NCBI GenBank assembly: GCA_027487485.1
Contig: JAIYDN010000009.1
Coordinates: 1 to 64,000, forward strand
Direction of reading: 5' to 3'
Length of the DNA stretch: 64,000 nt
Source: Planctomycetaceae bacterium
Lineage (GTDB): Bacteria; Planctomycetota; Planctomycetia; Pirellulales; Pirellulaceae
The notes below the pieces were generated by a model. The model had not been told where the DNA came from. It searched no databases and was given only the letters and a program-made list of their open reading frames with translations. The position numbers and the translations under genes were made by a program. Below, in pieces: positions 7,331 to 16,592 of the stretch; within the stretch, counting starts at the first letter, position 1; every line of letters begins with the position of its first letter.

Positions 7331-9652
7331 ATGAAATTCAAGTTTCCGATCGTAATCATTGACGAAGATTTCCGTTCGGGTAATGCGTCAGGACTGGGCA
7401 TTCGTGCCCTTGCAGAAGCGATCGAGCGGGAGGGCACGGAGGTTGCCGGCGTGACCAATTATGGCGATTTGTCCCAGTTTGCTCAGCAGCAAAGTCGGGC
7501 GTCGGCATTCATTTTGTCCATCGATGACGAAGAATTTGCCACCGACCAATCCATGAAGGTGGCTCTGGAAAATCTACGGAAGTTTATCGGCGAAATCCGC
7601 TTCAAGAACGCAGACATCCCGATCTTCTTGTACGGCGAAACCAGAACCTCCCGTCACATCCCGAACGATATTTTGCGTGAGCTGCACGGCTTCATTCATA
7701 TGTTCGAAGATACGCCGGAGTTTGTCGCTCGGCATATTCTTCGCGAAGCTCGAGCGTACACCGATGGTTTAGCACCGCCGTTCTTCCGAGCGATGGTTCA
7801 TTACGCTCAAGATGGTTCTTATTCTTGGCACTGCCCAGGTCACTCGGGCGGTGTCGCGTTTCTCAAAAGCCCTGTAGGCCAAATGTTTCACCAGTTCTTC
7901 GGTGAAAACATGTTGCGAGCCGACGTATGCAACGCCGTGGAAGAGCTCGGTCAGCTGCTGGATCACACCGGACCTGTCGCCGCCTCGGAACGCAACGCCG
8001 CTAGAATCTTCGGTGCAGACCATTGTTTCTTTGTGACCAACGGCACCTCGACCTCCAACAAGATTGTTTGGCACTCCACCGTGGCGAACGGAGACATTGT
8101 GGTGGTCGACCGCAATTGCCACAAATCGATTTTGCATTCCATCATTATGACGGGCGCGGTCCCGGTCTTTTTAACTCCGACCCGAAACAATCTTGGAATC
8201 ATTGGACCGATTCCGATGGAAGAGTTTCTACCGGAAACGATTCAAAAGAAGATTGATGCCAACGTTTTTGCACGGGAGGCTCAGGCCAAGCACCCAGACC
8301 GTAAGCCTCGGATTTTGACCATCACGCAAAGCACCTACGATGGGATCATCTACAACGTGGAATCCCTGCGCAAGATTTTGGATGGGCGAATCGGAACCTT
8401 GCATTTTGATGAAGCTTGGCTTCCTCACGCGGCCTTCCACGAATTCTACAAAGACATGCATGCGATCGGGCCGAATCGTCCAGCACCGGACGAGTCGATG
8501 ATTTTTGCGACGCATTCGACGCATAAGTTGTTGGCCGGTATCTCACAAGCTTCTCAGATTTTGGTTCGCGAGCCTGTCAAGAAGAAGCTCGACCGCAACA
8601 CGTTCAACGAAGCGTACTTGATGCACGTATCCACGTCGCCTCAGTATGCGATCATCGCTTCTTGCGACGTGGCTGCGGCCATGATGGAACCGCCCGGCGG
8701 AACCGCTTTGGTCGAGGAATCCATCATGGAAGCGCTCGACTTCCGAAGAGCCATGCGGAAAGTGGACGACGAATGGGGCAGCGACTGGTGGTTTAAAGTT
8801 TGGGGCCCCGACCACCTTGCGGAAGAAGGGATCGGCGAACGGGACGATTGGATGCTCAAACCCGACGACAACTGGCATGGATTCGGAAAGCTCGCGACCG
8901 GATTCAACATGCTGGACCCCATCAAGGCCACCGTGATCACCCCTGGCTTGGATGTGAGCGGGCAATTTGCTGAATCAGGAATCCCAGCCTCGATCGTTAC
9001 CAGATATCTGGTCGAACACGGGGTTATCGTGGAGAAGACTGGTCTTTACTCGTTCTTCATCATGTTCACGATCGGTATCACCAAAGGCCGATGGAATACC
9101 TTGCTCAGCTCCTTGCAACAGTTCAAGGATGACTACGACAAGAACCAGCCTATGTGGAAGATTCTGCCGGAGTTCTGCCAGCAGTATCCAAAATACGAAC
9201 GAATTGGGCTGCGTGATTTGTGCAAGCAAATTCACGACACCTACAAGAAGCATGACGTTGCCCGGGTGACCACCGAAATGTATTTGTCCCCCATGCAGCC
9301 AGCCATGAAGCCTTCAGATGCGTTTGCGATGATGGCTCATGATGAAATCGACCGAGTGTCCATTGATGAACTCGAAGGACGCGCAACGGCGGTGCTTCTG
9401 ACTCCCTATCCACCAGGGATCCCTTTGCTGATTCCTGGCGAGCGGTTCAACAAGATCATTGTCGAGTATCTTCGCTTCGCGCGGATGTTTAACGAAATGT
9501 TCCCAGGTTTTGATACGGACATTCACGGCTTGGTCGAAGAAGAGATCGATGGAAAGCGTTCGTATTACGTGGACTGCGTTCGCATCAATGAACCACCTAT
9601 GGTGAAAAGCAAAGAGGAACGAAATCGCATGCCTTCAACCGCAGGTGTCTAG
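7331..9652 (+). CDS. adiA: Orn/Lys/Arg decarboxylase, fold type I, arginine decarboxylase-like
   Basis: This 773-residue protein has the architecture of inducible bacterial amino acid decarboxylases. An N-terminal receiver-like wing domain (about 1-130, IVIIDEDFRSGNASGLGIRA) is followed by the PLP domain with CPGHSGG and the Schiff-base motif THSTHKLLAG (Lys399), then a C-terminal domain. Substrate is inferred as arginine from length and overall resemblance to AdiA; lysine or ornithine cannot be excluded. No antiporter gene is adjacent, so a role in polyamine synthesis is as likely as acid resistance. The Nudix gene overlaps its stop. Confidence 0.88.
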   Translation: MKFKFPIVIIDEDFRSGNASGLGIRALAEAIEREGTEVAGVTNYGDLSQFAQQQSRASAFILSIDDEEFATDQSMKVALENLRKFIGEIRFKNADIPIFLYGETRTSRHIPNDILRELHGFIHMFEDTPEFVARHILREARAYTDGLAPPFFRAMVHYAQDGSYSWHCPGHSGGVAFLKSPVGQMFHQFFGENMLRADVCNAVEELGQLLDHTGPVAASERNAARIFGADHCFFVTNGTSTSNKIVWHSTVANGDIVVVDRNCHKSILHSIIMTGAVPVFLTPTRNNLGIIGPIPMEEFLPETIQKKIDANVFAREAQAKHPDRKPRILTITQSTYDGIIYNVESLRKILDGRIGTLHFDEAWLPHAAFHEFYKDMHAIGPNRPAPDESMIFATHSTHKLLAGISQASQILVREPVKKKLDRNTFNEAYLMHVSTSPQYAIIASCDVAAAMMEPPGGTALVEESIMEALDFRRAMRKVDDEWGSDWWFKVWGPDHLAEEGIGERDDWMLKPDDNWHGFGKLATGFNMLDPIKATVITPGLDVSGQFAESGIPASIVTRYLVEHGVIVEKTGLYSFFIMFTIGITKGRWNTLLSSLQQFKDDYDKNQPMWKILPEFCQQYPKYERIGLRDLCKQIHDTYKKHDVARVTTEMYLSPMQPAMKPSDAFAMMAHDEIDRVSIDELEGRATAVLLTPYPPGIPLLIPGERFNKIIVEYLRFARMFNEMFPGFDTDIHGLVEEEIDGKRSYYVDCVRINEPPMVKSKEERNRMPSTAGV

Positions 9653-10229
9653 TTTGGATCGACACGCCTGGAAGGTACTGTCCGTTAAGCCTCTGTTTGA
9701 ACACAAGCCCTGGATTCGTGCAGAAATGCACGCGATCCAGTTGCCGGATGGGCAAACGATCCCAGAATGGGTTTGGTTGGTCACGCCCGATTTCGTCAAC
9801 GTGATCGCGGTCACCGCGGACGGCTATTTTCTTTGTTTCCAACAAAACAAGTATGCGATTGAAGGTCTGTCGCTTGCACCTGTCGGCGGATACATCGATC
9901 CAGGTGAAACGCCCCTGCAAGCAGCGAAGCGAGAAATGCTAGAGGAGTCCGGTTATGTCTCCGATGAATGGATTCCGATGGGCAAGTATGCTGCCGATGG
10001 GAATCGAGGCGTTGGGCATGGCCATCTTTTTCTTGCCCTGAACGCTCGGAAAGTATGCGATGCGGATGCCGATGACCTCGAACACATGGAATTGCACCTG
10101 TTGTCCGTCGACGACTTCGAACGGGAGCTCTTGAGCGGACAATTCAAACTTCTTCCTTGGACCGCTTGTGCAGCGATGGCATTGCTTCACTGGCGACATC
10201 TTCAGCAACCAACTCTTCAACAAAGTTGA
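9645..10229 (+). CDS. Nudix hydrolase (ADP-ribose pyrophosphatase-like)
   Basis: This 194-residue protein has a clear Nudix box, GGYIDPGETPLQAAKREMLE continuing ESGY, which fits GX5EX7REUXEEXGU. The flanking beta strands resemble NudF/ADP-ribose pyrophosphatases that cleave nucleoside diphosphate sugars. The start is a GTG overlapping the decarboxylase stop by 8 bp; no nearer ATG gives the full first strand. It is followed 6 bp later by pyrF. Exact substrate not determinable here. Confidence 0.85.
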   Translation: MSSLDRHAWKVLSVKPLFEHKPWIRAEMHAIQLPDGQTIPEWVWLVTPDFVNVIAVTADGYFLCFQQNKYAIEGLSLAPVGGYIDPGETPLQAAKREMLEESGYVSDEWIPMGKYAADGNRGVGHGHLFLALNARKVCDADADDLEHMELHLLSVDDFERELLSGQFKLLPWTACAAMALLHWRHLQQPTLQQS

Positions 10230-10235
10230 ATTCGA

Positions 10236-11162
10236 ATGCAACAACTCTCTTTTGGCGATCGCCTTACCCACGCCGTCCTTGCGAAAGAAAATGGTGTTTG
10301 TGTCGGACTTGATCCCCGCTGGGAACAGTTGCCAGCGGCGCTCCGGCCGTCGGAAGGTTCGTCGTTAGATGCGGTCGCAAGCGCATTTGAGAAGTTCTGT
10401 ATCGAGATTATCGATGTGGTTCATCCCTTGGTCCCTGTGGTTAAGCCACAAAGTGCCTTCTTCGAGGAACTGGGGCCAAGTGGTGTTGGGGCTCTGGCGC
10501 GCGTTTGCCAGTATGCGTCCAGCAAAGGTCTTCTTGTGATCATGGATGCGAAGCGAAACGATATCGGAACCACAGCGACAGCCTACGCCAAAGCCTATCT
10601 TGGAAATCATGGTCAAAGTCCCTTCGGCGCAGATTCCCTGACCGTCAGCCCTTACCTGGGCTCGGATTCACTTGAGCCGTTTATCAGCCGATGCAATCAA
10701 GTCCAAGGTGGAATTTTCGTCTTGGTAAAAACTTCCAACCCAGGAAGTGGGTTTATGCAAGATCTGCGGTGCGGCGAGCAGACCATCGCGGAACGCGTCG
10801 CCGACTATGTTCAATCCGAATCCCTTCGAACAGCTTCTTCAAGCACCGCTTACGGCAGCATCGGCGCCGTGGTGGGAGCAACCTACCCAGATCAATTGCG
10901 CGAGATGAGGCAGCGCATGCCCAACGTATGGATACTGATCCCCGGCTATGGAGCTCAAGGGGGTGCGGCGGCGGATGTTGTTGCAGGCATGGATCATCAA
11001 GGCTTGGGAGCGATCGTCAATAGCTCTCGCGGAATCATCTTTGCCCATGAAAATCCAAAGTACCAGCATGCGAGTTCGTGGCAAGCGGCGGTCGAGATGT
11101 CAACTCGCGATATGATTGCGGCCTTACGCAGTGCTTTGGCGCAACGCCATGAAGTACGTTGA
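10236..11162 (+). CDS. pyrF: Orotidine 5'-phosphate decarboxylase, type 2
   Basis: This enzyme converts OMP to UMP, the last step of de novo pyrimidine synthesis, in the cytoplasm. The 308-residue length and the signature LVIMDAKRNDIGTTATAYA mark the longer type 2 family; the Lys and Asp of DAKRNDI are catalytic. GLDPRWEQLP near the N-terminus and VNSSRGIIFA near the C-terminus are phosphate/ribose contacts. It is packed between the Nudix gene (6 bp) and dnaE2, whose start lies inside its last codons. Confidence 0.93.
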   Translation: MQQLSFGDRLTHAVLAKENGVCVGLDPRWEQLPAALRPSEGSSLDAVASAFEKFCIEIIDVVHPLVPVVKPQSAFFEELGPSGVGALARVCQYASSKGLLVIMDAKRNDIGTTATAYAKAYLGNHGQSPFGADSLTVSPYLGSDSLEPFISRCNQVQGGIFVLVKTSNPGSGFMQDLRCGEQTIAERVADYVQSESLRTASSSTAYGSIGAVVGATYPDQLREMRQRMPNVWILIPGYGAQGGAAADVVAGMDHQGLGAIVNSSRGIIFAHENPKYQHASSWQAAVEMSTRDMIAALRSALAQRHEVR

Positions 11163-14100
11163 ACTCCAGTGCAAAAGCAATTTTTCGTTTCTTGAAGGAG
11201 CGTCCCACGCCCACGAGTACGCCCAGCAAGCACTGGAACTTGGTTACGCTGGCTTTGCCGTAACGGATCGCAACACTTTCGCTGGGATCGTTCGAGCGCA
11301 CACGGCAGCCTCCGATCTAAAGATCCCCTTCTTCGTTGGAACGGAAGTCCATCCGATCGATGGCCCCCCGGTAGTTTTGTGGCCCATGACTCGAACCGGG
11401 TACGCAAACCTGTGCCGGCTTCTCTCCATCGGGCGCATGCGTGCAATCAAGGGGGAGTGTGTCCTGTCGTGGCATGATATTCAGCAACACTCCGATCACA
11501 TCTTGGCGGGCATGATTCTTCGTTTGCCCCAAGCTCAACCGCCAGAATTCCTGATGGCTAATCATGTATCCACGGGTGAAGAAAACCACTCGCGGTTATC
11601 GGTCCCGGCCATCCCGAATACGCCCTGGTGTCCTGTTGGAATTCAATTTTCACCGGGGGATCTCGATGAATGGACAAAGTGGCTTGCGAGAGCCAAAGAG
11701 CTTTTTGGTGACCGATTGTATGTCAATGCAAGCGTCCATTCTGGAGTCGATGACCGAACGACTTTGCATCGAATCGTTCAGGTCGGACGCAATGCGAACG
11801 TACCGCTGCTGGCAACTGGCGACTGCTTGTATCACGTTCCTGAGCGGATGATTCTGCATGATTGTGTCTCGGCCATCGCATCGCGAACGACCATTGATTC
11901 GATTGCGATGTCCAGGCCCATGAACGCGTGCTATGCAATGCGCACTCTGAAGGAAATTCAGCGGGTGTATAGCGAATGCCCTTCGGCGATCGATCGAACG
12001 TGCGAGGTTGCCAGTCGGATCCAATTTTCACTGAGCGAATTGCGGTACGAATATCCAAGCGAATCCACGGAGAATGGACTGAAGCCAATTGACTACTTGA
12101 AGCAATTGACTTGGGCGGGGGCCAAAGAACGCTATCCATGCGGTGTTCCCAATAAGATTGTTGCGATGCTGCGACACGAGATGTCCATCATCGAAGACTT
12201 GCGGTATGAAGCCTATTTTCTGACCGTTTGGGATCTAGTGCGTTTTGCTCGCTCGCGGAACATCTTGTGCCAAGGACGTGGTTCTGCAGCCAACAGCGCT
12301 GTTTGTTTTTGCTTGGGAGTTACCAGCGTTGATCCAGACAACTATGACTTGTTGTTCGAGCGATTCATCAGCCGCGAACGGAACGAGGCGCCGGATATCG
12401 ACGTCGATTTCGAGCATCAGCGGCGTGAGGAAGTGATTCAATACGTTTATGCAAAGTATGGACGGGAACGAGCAGGTATGACCGCGGTTGTGACAACCTA
12501 TCGATTGCGTTCCGCTGTGCGGGAATGTGGGAAAGCGATTGGCTTGTCGCAAGATCGAATTGACTCTTTAGCAAAAATTGTGGAGGGTCGAGGTGGCCAA
12601 GAGTCGCTGGAGGAGCGATGCCTTGCAGCAGGTATTGATCCAAAATCGGAGATTGGAAAGCGCTTTCTTTACTTGGTTCAAACGCTGGTCGGGTTCCCGA
12701 GGCATTTATCCCAACATACCGGCGGGATGGTCATGACTCAGGGGCCGTTGCATGAGCTGTGTCCGATCGAGAACGCTGCGATGGAAGACCGATCGATCAT
12801 TCAATGGGACAAAAATGATTTGGATGAACTTGGTATTTTGAAGGTGGACTGTTTAGCGTTAGGAATGCTTTCCGCCATTCATCGCAGCCTAGACCTGATC
12901 GCTTTGAAGTACCATCGACCGCTCACGCTGGCCACCATCCCGGCGGATGATAAGCGAGTGTACGACATGATATGTGCTGCGGACACGGTGGGTGTCTTCC
13001 AGATTGAAAGCAGAGCTCAAATGAGTATGCTTCCAAGGCTTCGTCCTCGCTGCTTTTATGACTTGGTGATTGAGGTCGCGATCGTTCGGCCTGGACCGAT
13101 CCAGGGGCAGATGGTCCATCCTTATCTTGCGGCCCGTAAATCTGGCATCCAACCTGCGTATCCCAATGAGGGAATTGCGCAAGTGCTTTGCAAGACGATG
13201 GGGGTGCCATTGTTTCAAGAACAAGCCATGCGATTGGCGGTTGTGGCTGCGGGCTTCACCCCTGGGGAGGCGGACCAACTGCGACGAGCCATGGCTGCAT
13301 GGCGACGCCCAGGTTTGATCGACCAGTTCCGTCGCAAGTTGATCGATGGCATGCACGCGAACGGATTGGATGAAGTTTTTGCCGACCGAGTGTTTAATCA
13401 ACTGAAAGGGTTTGGAGAATACGGATTTCCAGAATCCCACGCGGCGAGTTTCGCCTTGCTCGTGTACGCGTCCTGTTGGATCAAGCATCATTATCCCGAA
13501 GCGTTTTGCTGTGCGATGCTCAACAGTCAGCCTCTGGGATTTTATGCCCCCGCTCAGTTGATTCAGGACGCTCGTCGACACGGAGTGACCGTGCTGCCCG
13601 CGGATGTGAACCACAGCCGTTGGGATTGCGAACTGTGGGATAGCCAAAACGATGATTTGCGTTCTGGGGTCGGCATGCAAGCACCCCCCGGAGCGCAAAA
13701 GCGTTGTGCATTGCGAATGGGGTTACGCATGATTCGCGGTTTAAAGAGGGACGATGCGGAACGAATAGAACATGCCGCTGGTACGGGAGGCCTGTTCGTG
13801 GATCAAACCGACCTAGTCAAAAGAACTGGATTGTCGAAATCGACGTTATCGCTCCTTGCGGATGCCGGCGCGCTGGCGTCACTTTCCGGGGATCGCCGTG
13901 CGGCCTACTGGCAATCGTTGGCTCAAGAAAAGAAGCAGATCGACATGCCGTTGTTCGAAGCTAGCGGAATCGATCAAGACGAATCGGTTCCGGACAGCTT
14001 AAAACGCATGAATCCGATCGAAGAGGTGTATTCGGACTACGCAACAACGGGGGTATCCCTTTCTGGACATCCTGTTCAATTCTACCGAAAAGAGCTGGAT

Positions 14101-14430
14101 AAGCTCCGAGTCAAGCGAGCGTGTGATTTAACGAGCGATCTCAATGGGCGCCTTGTCCGGGTAGCAGGGCTAATCCTGCTAAGGCAAAGGCCAAGTACGG
14201 CCAAAGGCATTACGTTTGTTACCATGGAGGATGAAACCGGATCGATCAACTTGGTGATTAAGCCCGATACATGGAAACACTACTACCTACTTTGCAAACA
14301 GTCGAACGCATGGTTGGTGCACGGTGTTTTGGAACATCGCGAAGGAGTTGTGCATGTTCTGGTGGCTAAAATTGAGGATATGCGATCTGGAATTGGCCCG
14401 ATCGATTCACGATCGCGAGACTTTCGGTAG
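11149..14430 (+). CDS. dnaE2: Error-prone DNA polymerase III alpha subunit (ImuC/DnaE2)
   Basis: This 1093-residue C-family polymerase performs mutagenic translesion synthesis. The start at MKYVELQCKSNFSFLEGASH gives the canonical PHP-domain beginning; a longer upstream extension is possible but unlike the family. The polymerase core has the PDIDVDFEH catalytic aspartates, helix-hairpin-helix follows, and the C-terminal OB fold (GLILLRQRPSTAKGITFVT) ends in SRDFR as in DnaE2. It overlaps pyrF by 14 bp. The usual partners imuA and imuB are absent from the window. A 20-bp tandem duplication spans its stop codon. Confidence 0.93.
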   Translation: MKYVELQCKSNFSFLEGASHAHEYAQQALELGYAGFAVTDRNTFAGIVRAHTAASDLKIPFFVGTEVHPIDGPPVVLWPMTRTGYANLCRLLSIGRMRAIKGECVLSWHDIQQHSDHILAGMILRLPQAQPPEFLMANHVSTGEENHSRLSVPAIPNTPWCPVGIQFSPGDLDEWTKWLARAKELFGDRLYVNASVHSGVDDRTTLHRIVQVGRNANVPLLATGDCLYHVPERMILHDCVSAIASRTTIDSIAMSRPMNACYAMRTLKEIQRVYSECPSAIDRTCEVASRIQFSLSELRYEYPSESTENGLKPIDYLKQLTWAGAKERYPCGVPNKIVAMLRHEMSIIEDLRYEAYFLTVWDLVRFARSRNILCQGRGSAANSAVCFCLGVTSVDPDNYDLLFERFISRERNEAPDIDVDFEHQRREEVIQYVYAKYGRERAGMTAVVTTYRLRSAVRECGKAIGLSQDRIDSLAKIVEGRGGQESLEERCLAAGIDPKSEIGKRFLYLVQTLVGFPRHLSQHTGGMVMTQGPLHELCPIENAAMEDRSIIQWDKNDLDELGILKVDCLALGMLSAIHRSLDLIALKYHRPLTLATIPADDKRVYDMICAADTVGVFQIESRAQMSMLPRLRPRCFYDLVIEVAIVRPGPIQGQMVHPYLAARKSGIQPAYPNEGIAQVLCKTMGVPLFQEQAMRLAVVAAGFTPGEADQLRRAMAAWRRPGLIDQFRRKLIDGMHANGLDEVFADRVFNQLKGFGEYGFPESHAASFALLVYASCWIKHHYPEAFCCAMLNSQPLGFYAPAQLIQDARRHGVTVLPADVNHSRWDCELWDSQNDDLRSGVGMQAPPGAQKRCALRMGLRMIRGLKRDDAERIEHAAGTGGLFVDQTDLVKRTGLSKSTLSLLADAGALASLSGDRRAAYWQSLAQEKKQIDMPLFEASGIDQDESVPDSLKRMNPIEEVYSDYATTGVSLSGHPVQFYRKELDKLRVKRACDLTSDLNGRLVRVAGLILLRQRPSTAKGITFVTMEDETGSINLVIKPDTWKHYYLLCKQSNAWLVHGVLEHREGVVHVLVAKIEDMRSGIGPIDSRSRDFR

Positions 14431-14452
14431 AATCGCGGGGCTTTCGGTAGAA
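14413..14452. repeat. 20-bp tandem duplication over the dnaE2 stop
   Basis: TCGCGAGACTTTCGGTAGAA is followed directly by TCGCGGGGCTTTCGGTAGAA, 18 of 20 identical. The first copy contains the dnaE2 stop codon; the second ends at the ATG of the next gene. It probably arose by replication slippage. Confidence 0.8.
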
Positions 14453-15897
14453 TGGATCCGAAGGTTTTCGACTGCGAATCGCCCATGCATAAGCATAAGA
14501 CTTCAAGCAGAATGAACGAAGCAGAACGAATGATGAGAAATGAATTCCCATGGATCGACCGATTCCGCATGCATTTTTCCGAATGGCGTGGTCGACTCTT
14601 CGGCAATGCTTCGAGGGTACTTTCGGGAATTCTGATACTGATTCTGTTCATGGCTTCGGCGGTCGGCCAAGAGTCTCGAAATCCTGAGACCGGTTTATTT
14701 GAACTCCGCACAAACCAGCTTTTTTTGGTCACCGACATCCCGATCGATGATGAGCTTCGAAGCTGGCCTTCTTTGCTGGAGCAGAGTATCGAACAATGGC
14801 GAGGCTATTTCGACGTCGCACCGGAGCGAATGCAGAACTTGAGCGTTCAAGTTTTCTTGATCAAAGATCGGGCGCGTTTTGAGAAGCTTCAGTTGCTAGG
14901 CCAAGTTCCTGGCTTCGACGAAGGATATCAATTTGGAAACCAGCTCTATCTTCGCGAGCAGCCATCTGTCTACTACCGTCGGCATTTGTTTTTGCACGAG
15001 GCAACTCACTGGATCATGTGGCATTTGTTTGGAGGGGCTGGTGCGCCTTGGTACATGGAGGGGATGGCAGACCTTCAAGGAACGCATCGTATTCAGAATG
15101 GAAAGATTACCTTAGGTATCATTCCCAATTCCGCGGATGAAGTCCCCTTCTGGGGGCGGCTCCGGATGATCGAAGATACCCTCCGCGACGATTCGGCGCC
15201 GTCGCTCGATCAGATACTGGCCTATCAGAATGATCGCGACAGAACCAAGCGATACTCTTGGAGTTGGGCTGCTTGCCTGTTCTTCACCACACATCCCACT
15301 TATCGCACGGTCTTGCGAAGCTGCTATGGTGATAAGCTTGATTACACGGATGCAGTCTCCATGGAATTGAAATCGAAACTGAGCAGCGAGTGGAACCAGG
15401 TCCAGTTAGATTGGAATGGATTTATCAGCGATTTGGGGTTTGGGTACGATGCAAGCCGTTCTCAAGTTGTCAGTGGACAGCCGCTAAATACAACGGCTGA
15501 CGGTCCAGCGACGAAGATTCGATTAGCGACCGACCGAGGGTGGCAATCCACCGGAATGATGATTCGTCAAGGCTCTCGCATTCAATTGCAGTGCGACGGG
15601 CGTTATACGATTCGAAGGCCAGGGGAACAGCTTCTTGGTGCCCCGAAGAATTTGCCGTGGCAATCGGAAGCTCAGGGCATCACCGTCGAATACTATCGTG
15701 GCCAACCCTTAGGTTGTGTCTTGGCAACCATTCAGCCTATCACTGCGGAGCGTGCAACGAAGCGATGGGAACCCATTCGGGTCGGTCGCTCTCTTGAAAT
15801 GACATCTGCTGAAACGGGACTGTTGCTATTAAAGATCAACGAACCGTCAAGCGAGCTTTACGACAATGAAGGATCGATCGAAATCAGAATAAAGTGA
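14452..15897 (+). CDS. Exported gluzincin-like metallopeptidase
   Basis: This protein of up to 481 residues has a membrane/signal segment near residues 61-78 (VLSGILILILFMASAVGQ). The starts at 14512 or 14530 would give a more normal signal peptide. The core holds an HEATH zinc motif followed about 20 residues later by EGMADLQG, matching HExxH plus a downstream Glu as in gluzincins (peptidase MA-like). The C-terminal 150 residues are beta-rich and may bind a surface ligand. It follows dnaE2 closely on the same strand, but a functional link is doubtful. Confidence 0.72.
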   Translation: MDPKVFDCESPMHKHKTSSRMNEAERMMRNEFPWIDRFRMHFSEWRGRLFGNASRVLSGILILILFMASAVGQESRNPETGLFELRTNQLFLVTDIPIDDELRSWPSLLEQSIEQWRGYFDVAPERMQNLSVQVFLIKDRARFEKLQLLGQVPGFDEGYQFGNQLYLREQPSVYYRRHLFLHEATHWIMWHLFGGAGAPWYMEGMADLQGTHRIQNGKITLGIIPNSADEVPFWGRLRMIEDTLRDDSAPSLDQILAYQNDRDRTKRYSWSWAACLFFTTHPTYRTVLRSCYGDKLDYTDAVSMELKSKLSSEWNQVQLDWNGFISDLGFGYDASRSQVVSGQPLNTTADGPATKIRLATDRGWQSTGMMIRQGSRIQLQCDGRYTIRRPGEQLLGAPKNLPWQSEAQGITVEYYRGQPLGCVLATIQPITAERATKRWEPIRVGRSLEMTSAETGLLLLKINEPSSELYDNEGSIEIRIK

Positions 15898-16000
15898 CCG
15901 GGTGAGACGTAGATGTCGACCCCGGGGTGCAAACCGTAGTGTAGTTGTTACGGACCGAATTGTTGTCGGACTGCTTCGCAGTCACCCGAACAATGCCCAC

Positions 16001-16094
16001 CAACCCCAACGGGGTTTAACATCAAACCCCAGGGTCGCGCAGCGCACCCTGGGGAAGCGGCACCTGCTACGCGCGAACCCCAATGGGGTTTAAC
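16001..16094. repeat. Palindromic repeat element (CCCCAACGGGG type)
   Basis: Two near-identical 20-mers, CAACCCCAACGGGGTTTAAC and GAACCCCAATGGGGTTTAAC, each self-complementary, flank a strong hairpin CCCCAGGGT...ACCCTGGGG (16027-16054). No coding potential. The design resembles REP/RAYT-mobilised intergenic elements common in planctomycete genomes. Confidence 0.75.
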
Positions 16095-16212
16095 TTGAGG
16101 TGATGCTGCAAGTTTGGTTGCTTCTTATGGCAACAAGCCGAGCGATGCAGACAATTCATCGGCGTTCACTCCTCTTTGGTCTGTTCGTTTTTCTGATCTG
16201 TTTCGCTTTTTT

Positions 16213-16453
16213 TGGTTTTAAGCCTGAAGGGCTGTCACATCCTCTGCCGGGGCGAAGGCCCAGGTATCTAGTCAAATGGAACCCAAAAGGCCTGAGGGGC
16301 CGACACACCAATCTTCATTTTGTTCGCTCATCAAGAATGCCCATACGTTCATTGGTGTGCCAGCCCTCCGGGCTTTTGAGATCATTCTGGTTCTGACCGG
16401 TGGTTATCACCACCACCGGCAGAGGATGTTTCAGCCCTTCAGGCTTAAAACCA
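16213..16453. repeat. Nested inverted-repeat element (MITE/REP-like)
   Basis: Outer arms of 38 bp (16213-16250 and 16416-16453) are inverted and identical at 36 positions, with core AAGCCTGAAGGGCTG and CATCCTCTGCCGG. A second inverted pair lies inside: ACACACCAAT near 16304-16312 against ATTGGTGTGCC at 16351-16361, with GGCCTGAGGGGCC and GCCCTCCGGGC beside them. The whole could fold into one long stem. Short open frames through it read KPEGL...HPLP on both strands because of the symmetry; I do not regard them as genes. Confidence 0.8.
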
Positions 16454-16507
16454 AATGTCAACAAACGGTTCAAGACATCTTTTTCAGACATCTTTTTCGC
16501 TACCCCA

Positions 16508-16580
16508 ATATCGAATTTCGAATAAGGAATGTCGAACTTCGAAGGAAGCAGCACTCTACTTCTTCATTCAACATTCCTTG
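16508..16580. repeat. Inverted repeat of the ATATCGAATTTCGAAT family
   Basis: AAGGAATGT (16524-16532) pairs with ACATTCCTT (16571-16579), and the left arm carries ATATCGAATTTCGAATAAGG. A related element with GAATGTCGAA arms occurs at 21062-21132. It sits 13 bp beyond the stop of the nucleotide-sugar dehydrogenase gene and could also help end its transcript. Confidence 0.6.
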
Positions 16581-16592
16581 ATCGACGCCCAC

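Noticed and set aside
16100-16554. Short proteins reading KPEGL...HPLP on both strands
   Set aside because: They are translations of inverted repeats and appear on both strands because of symmetry; there is no ribosome site or domain.
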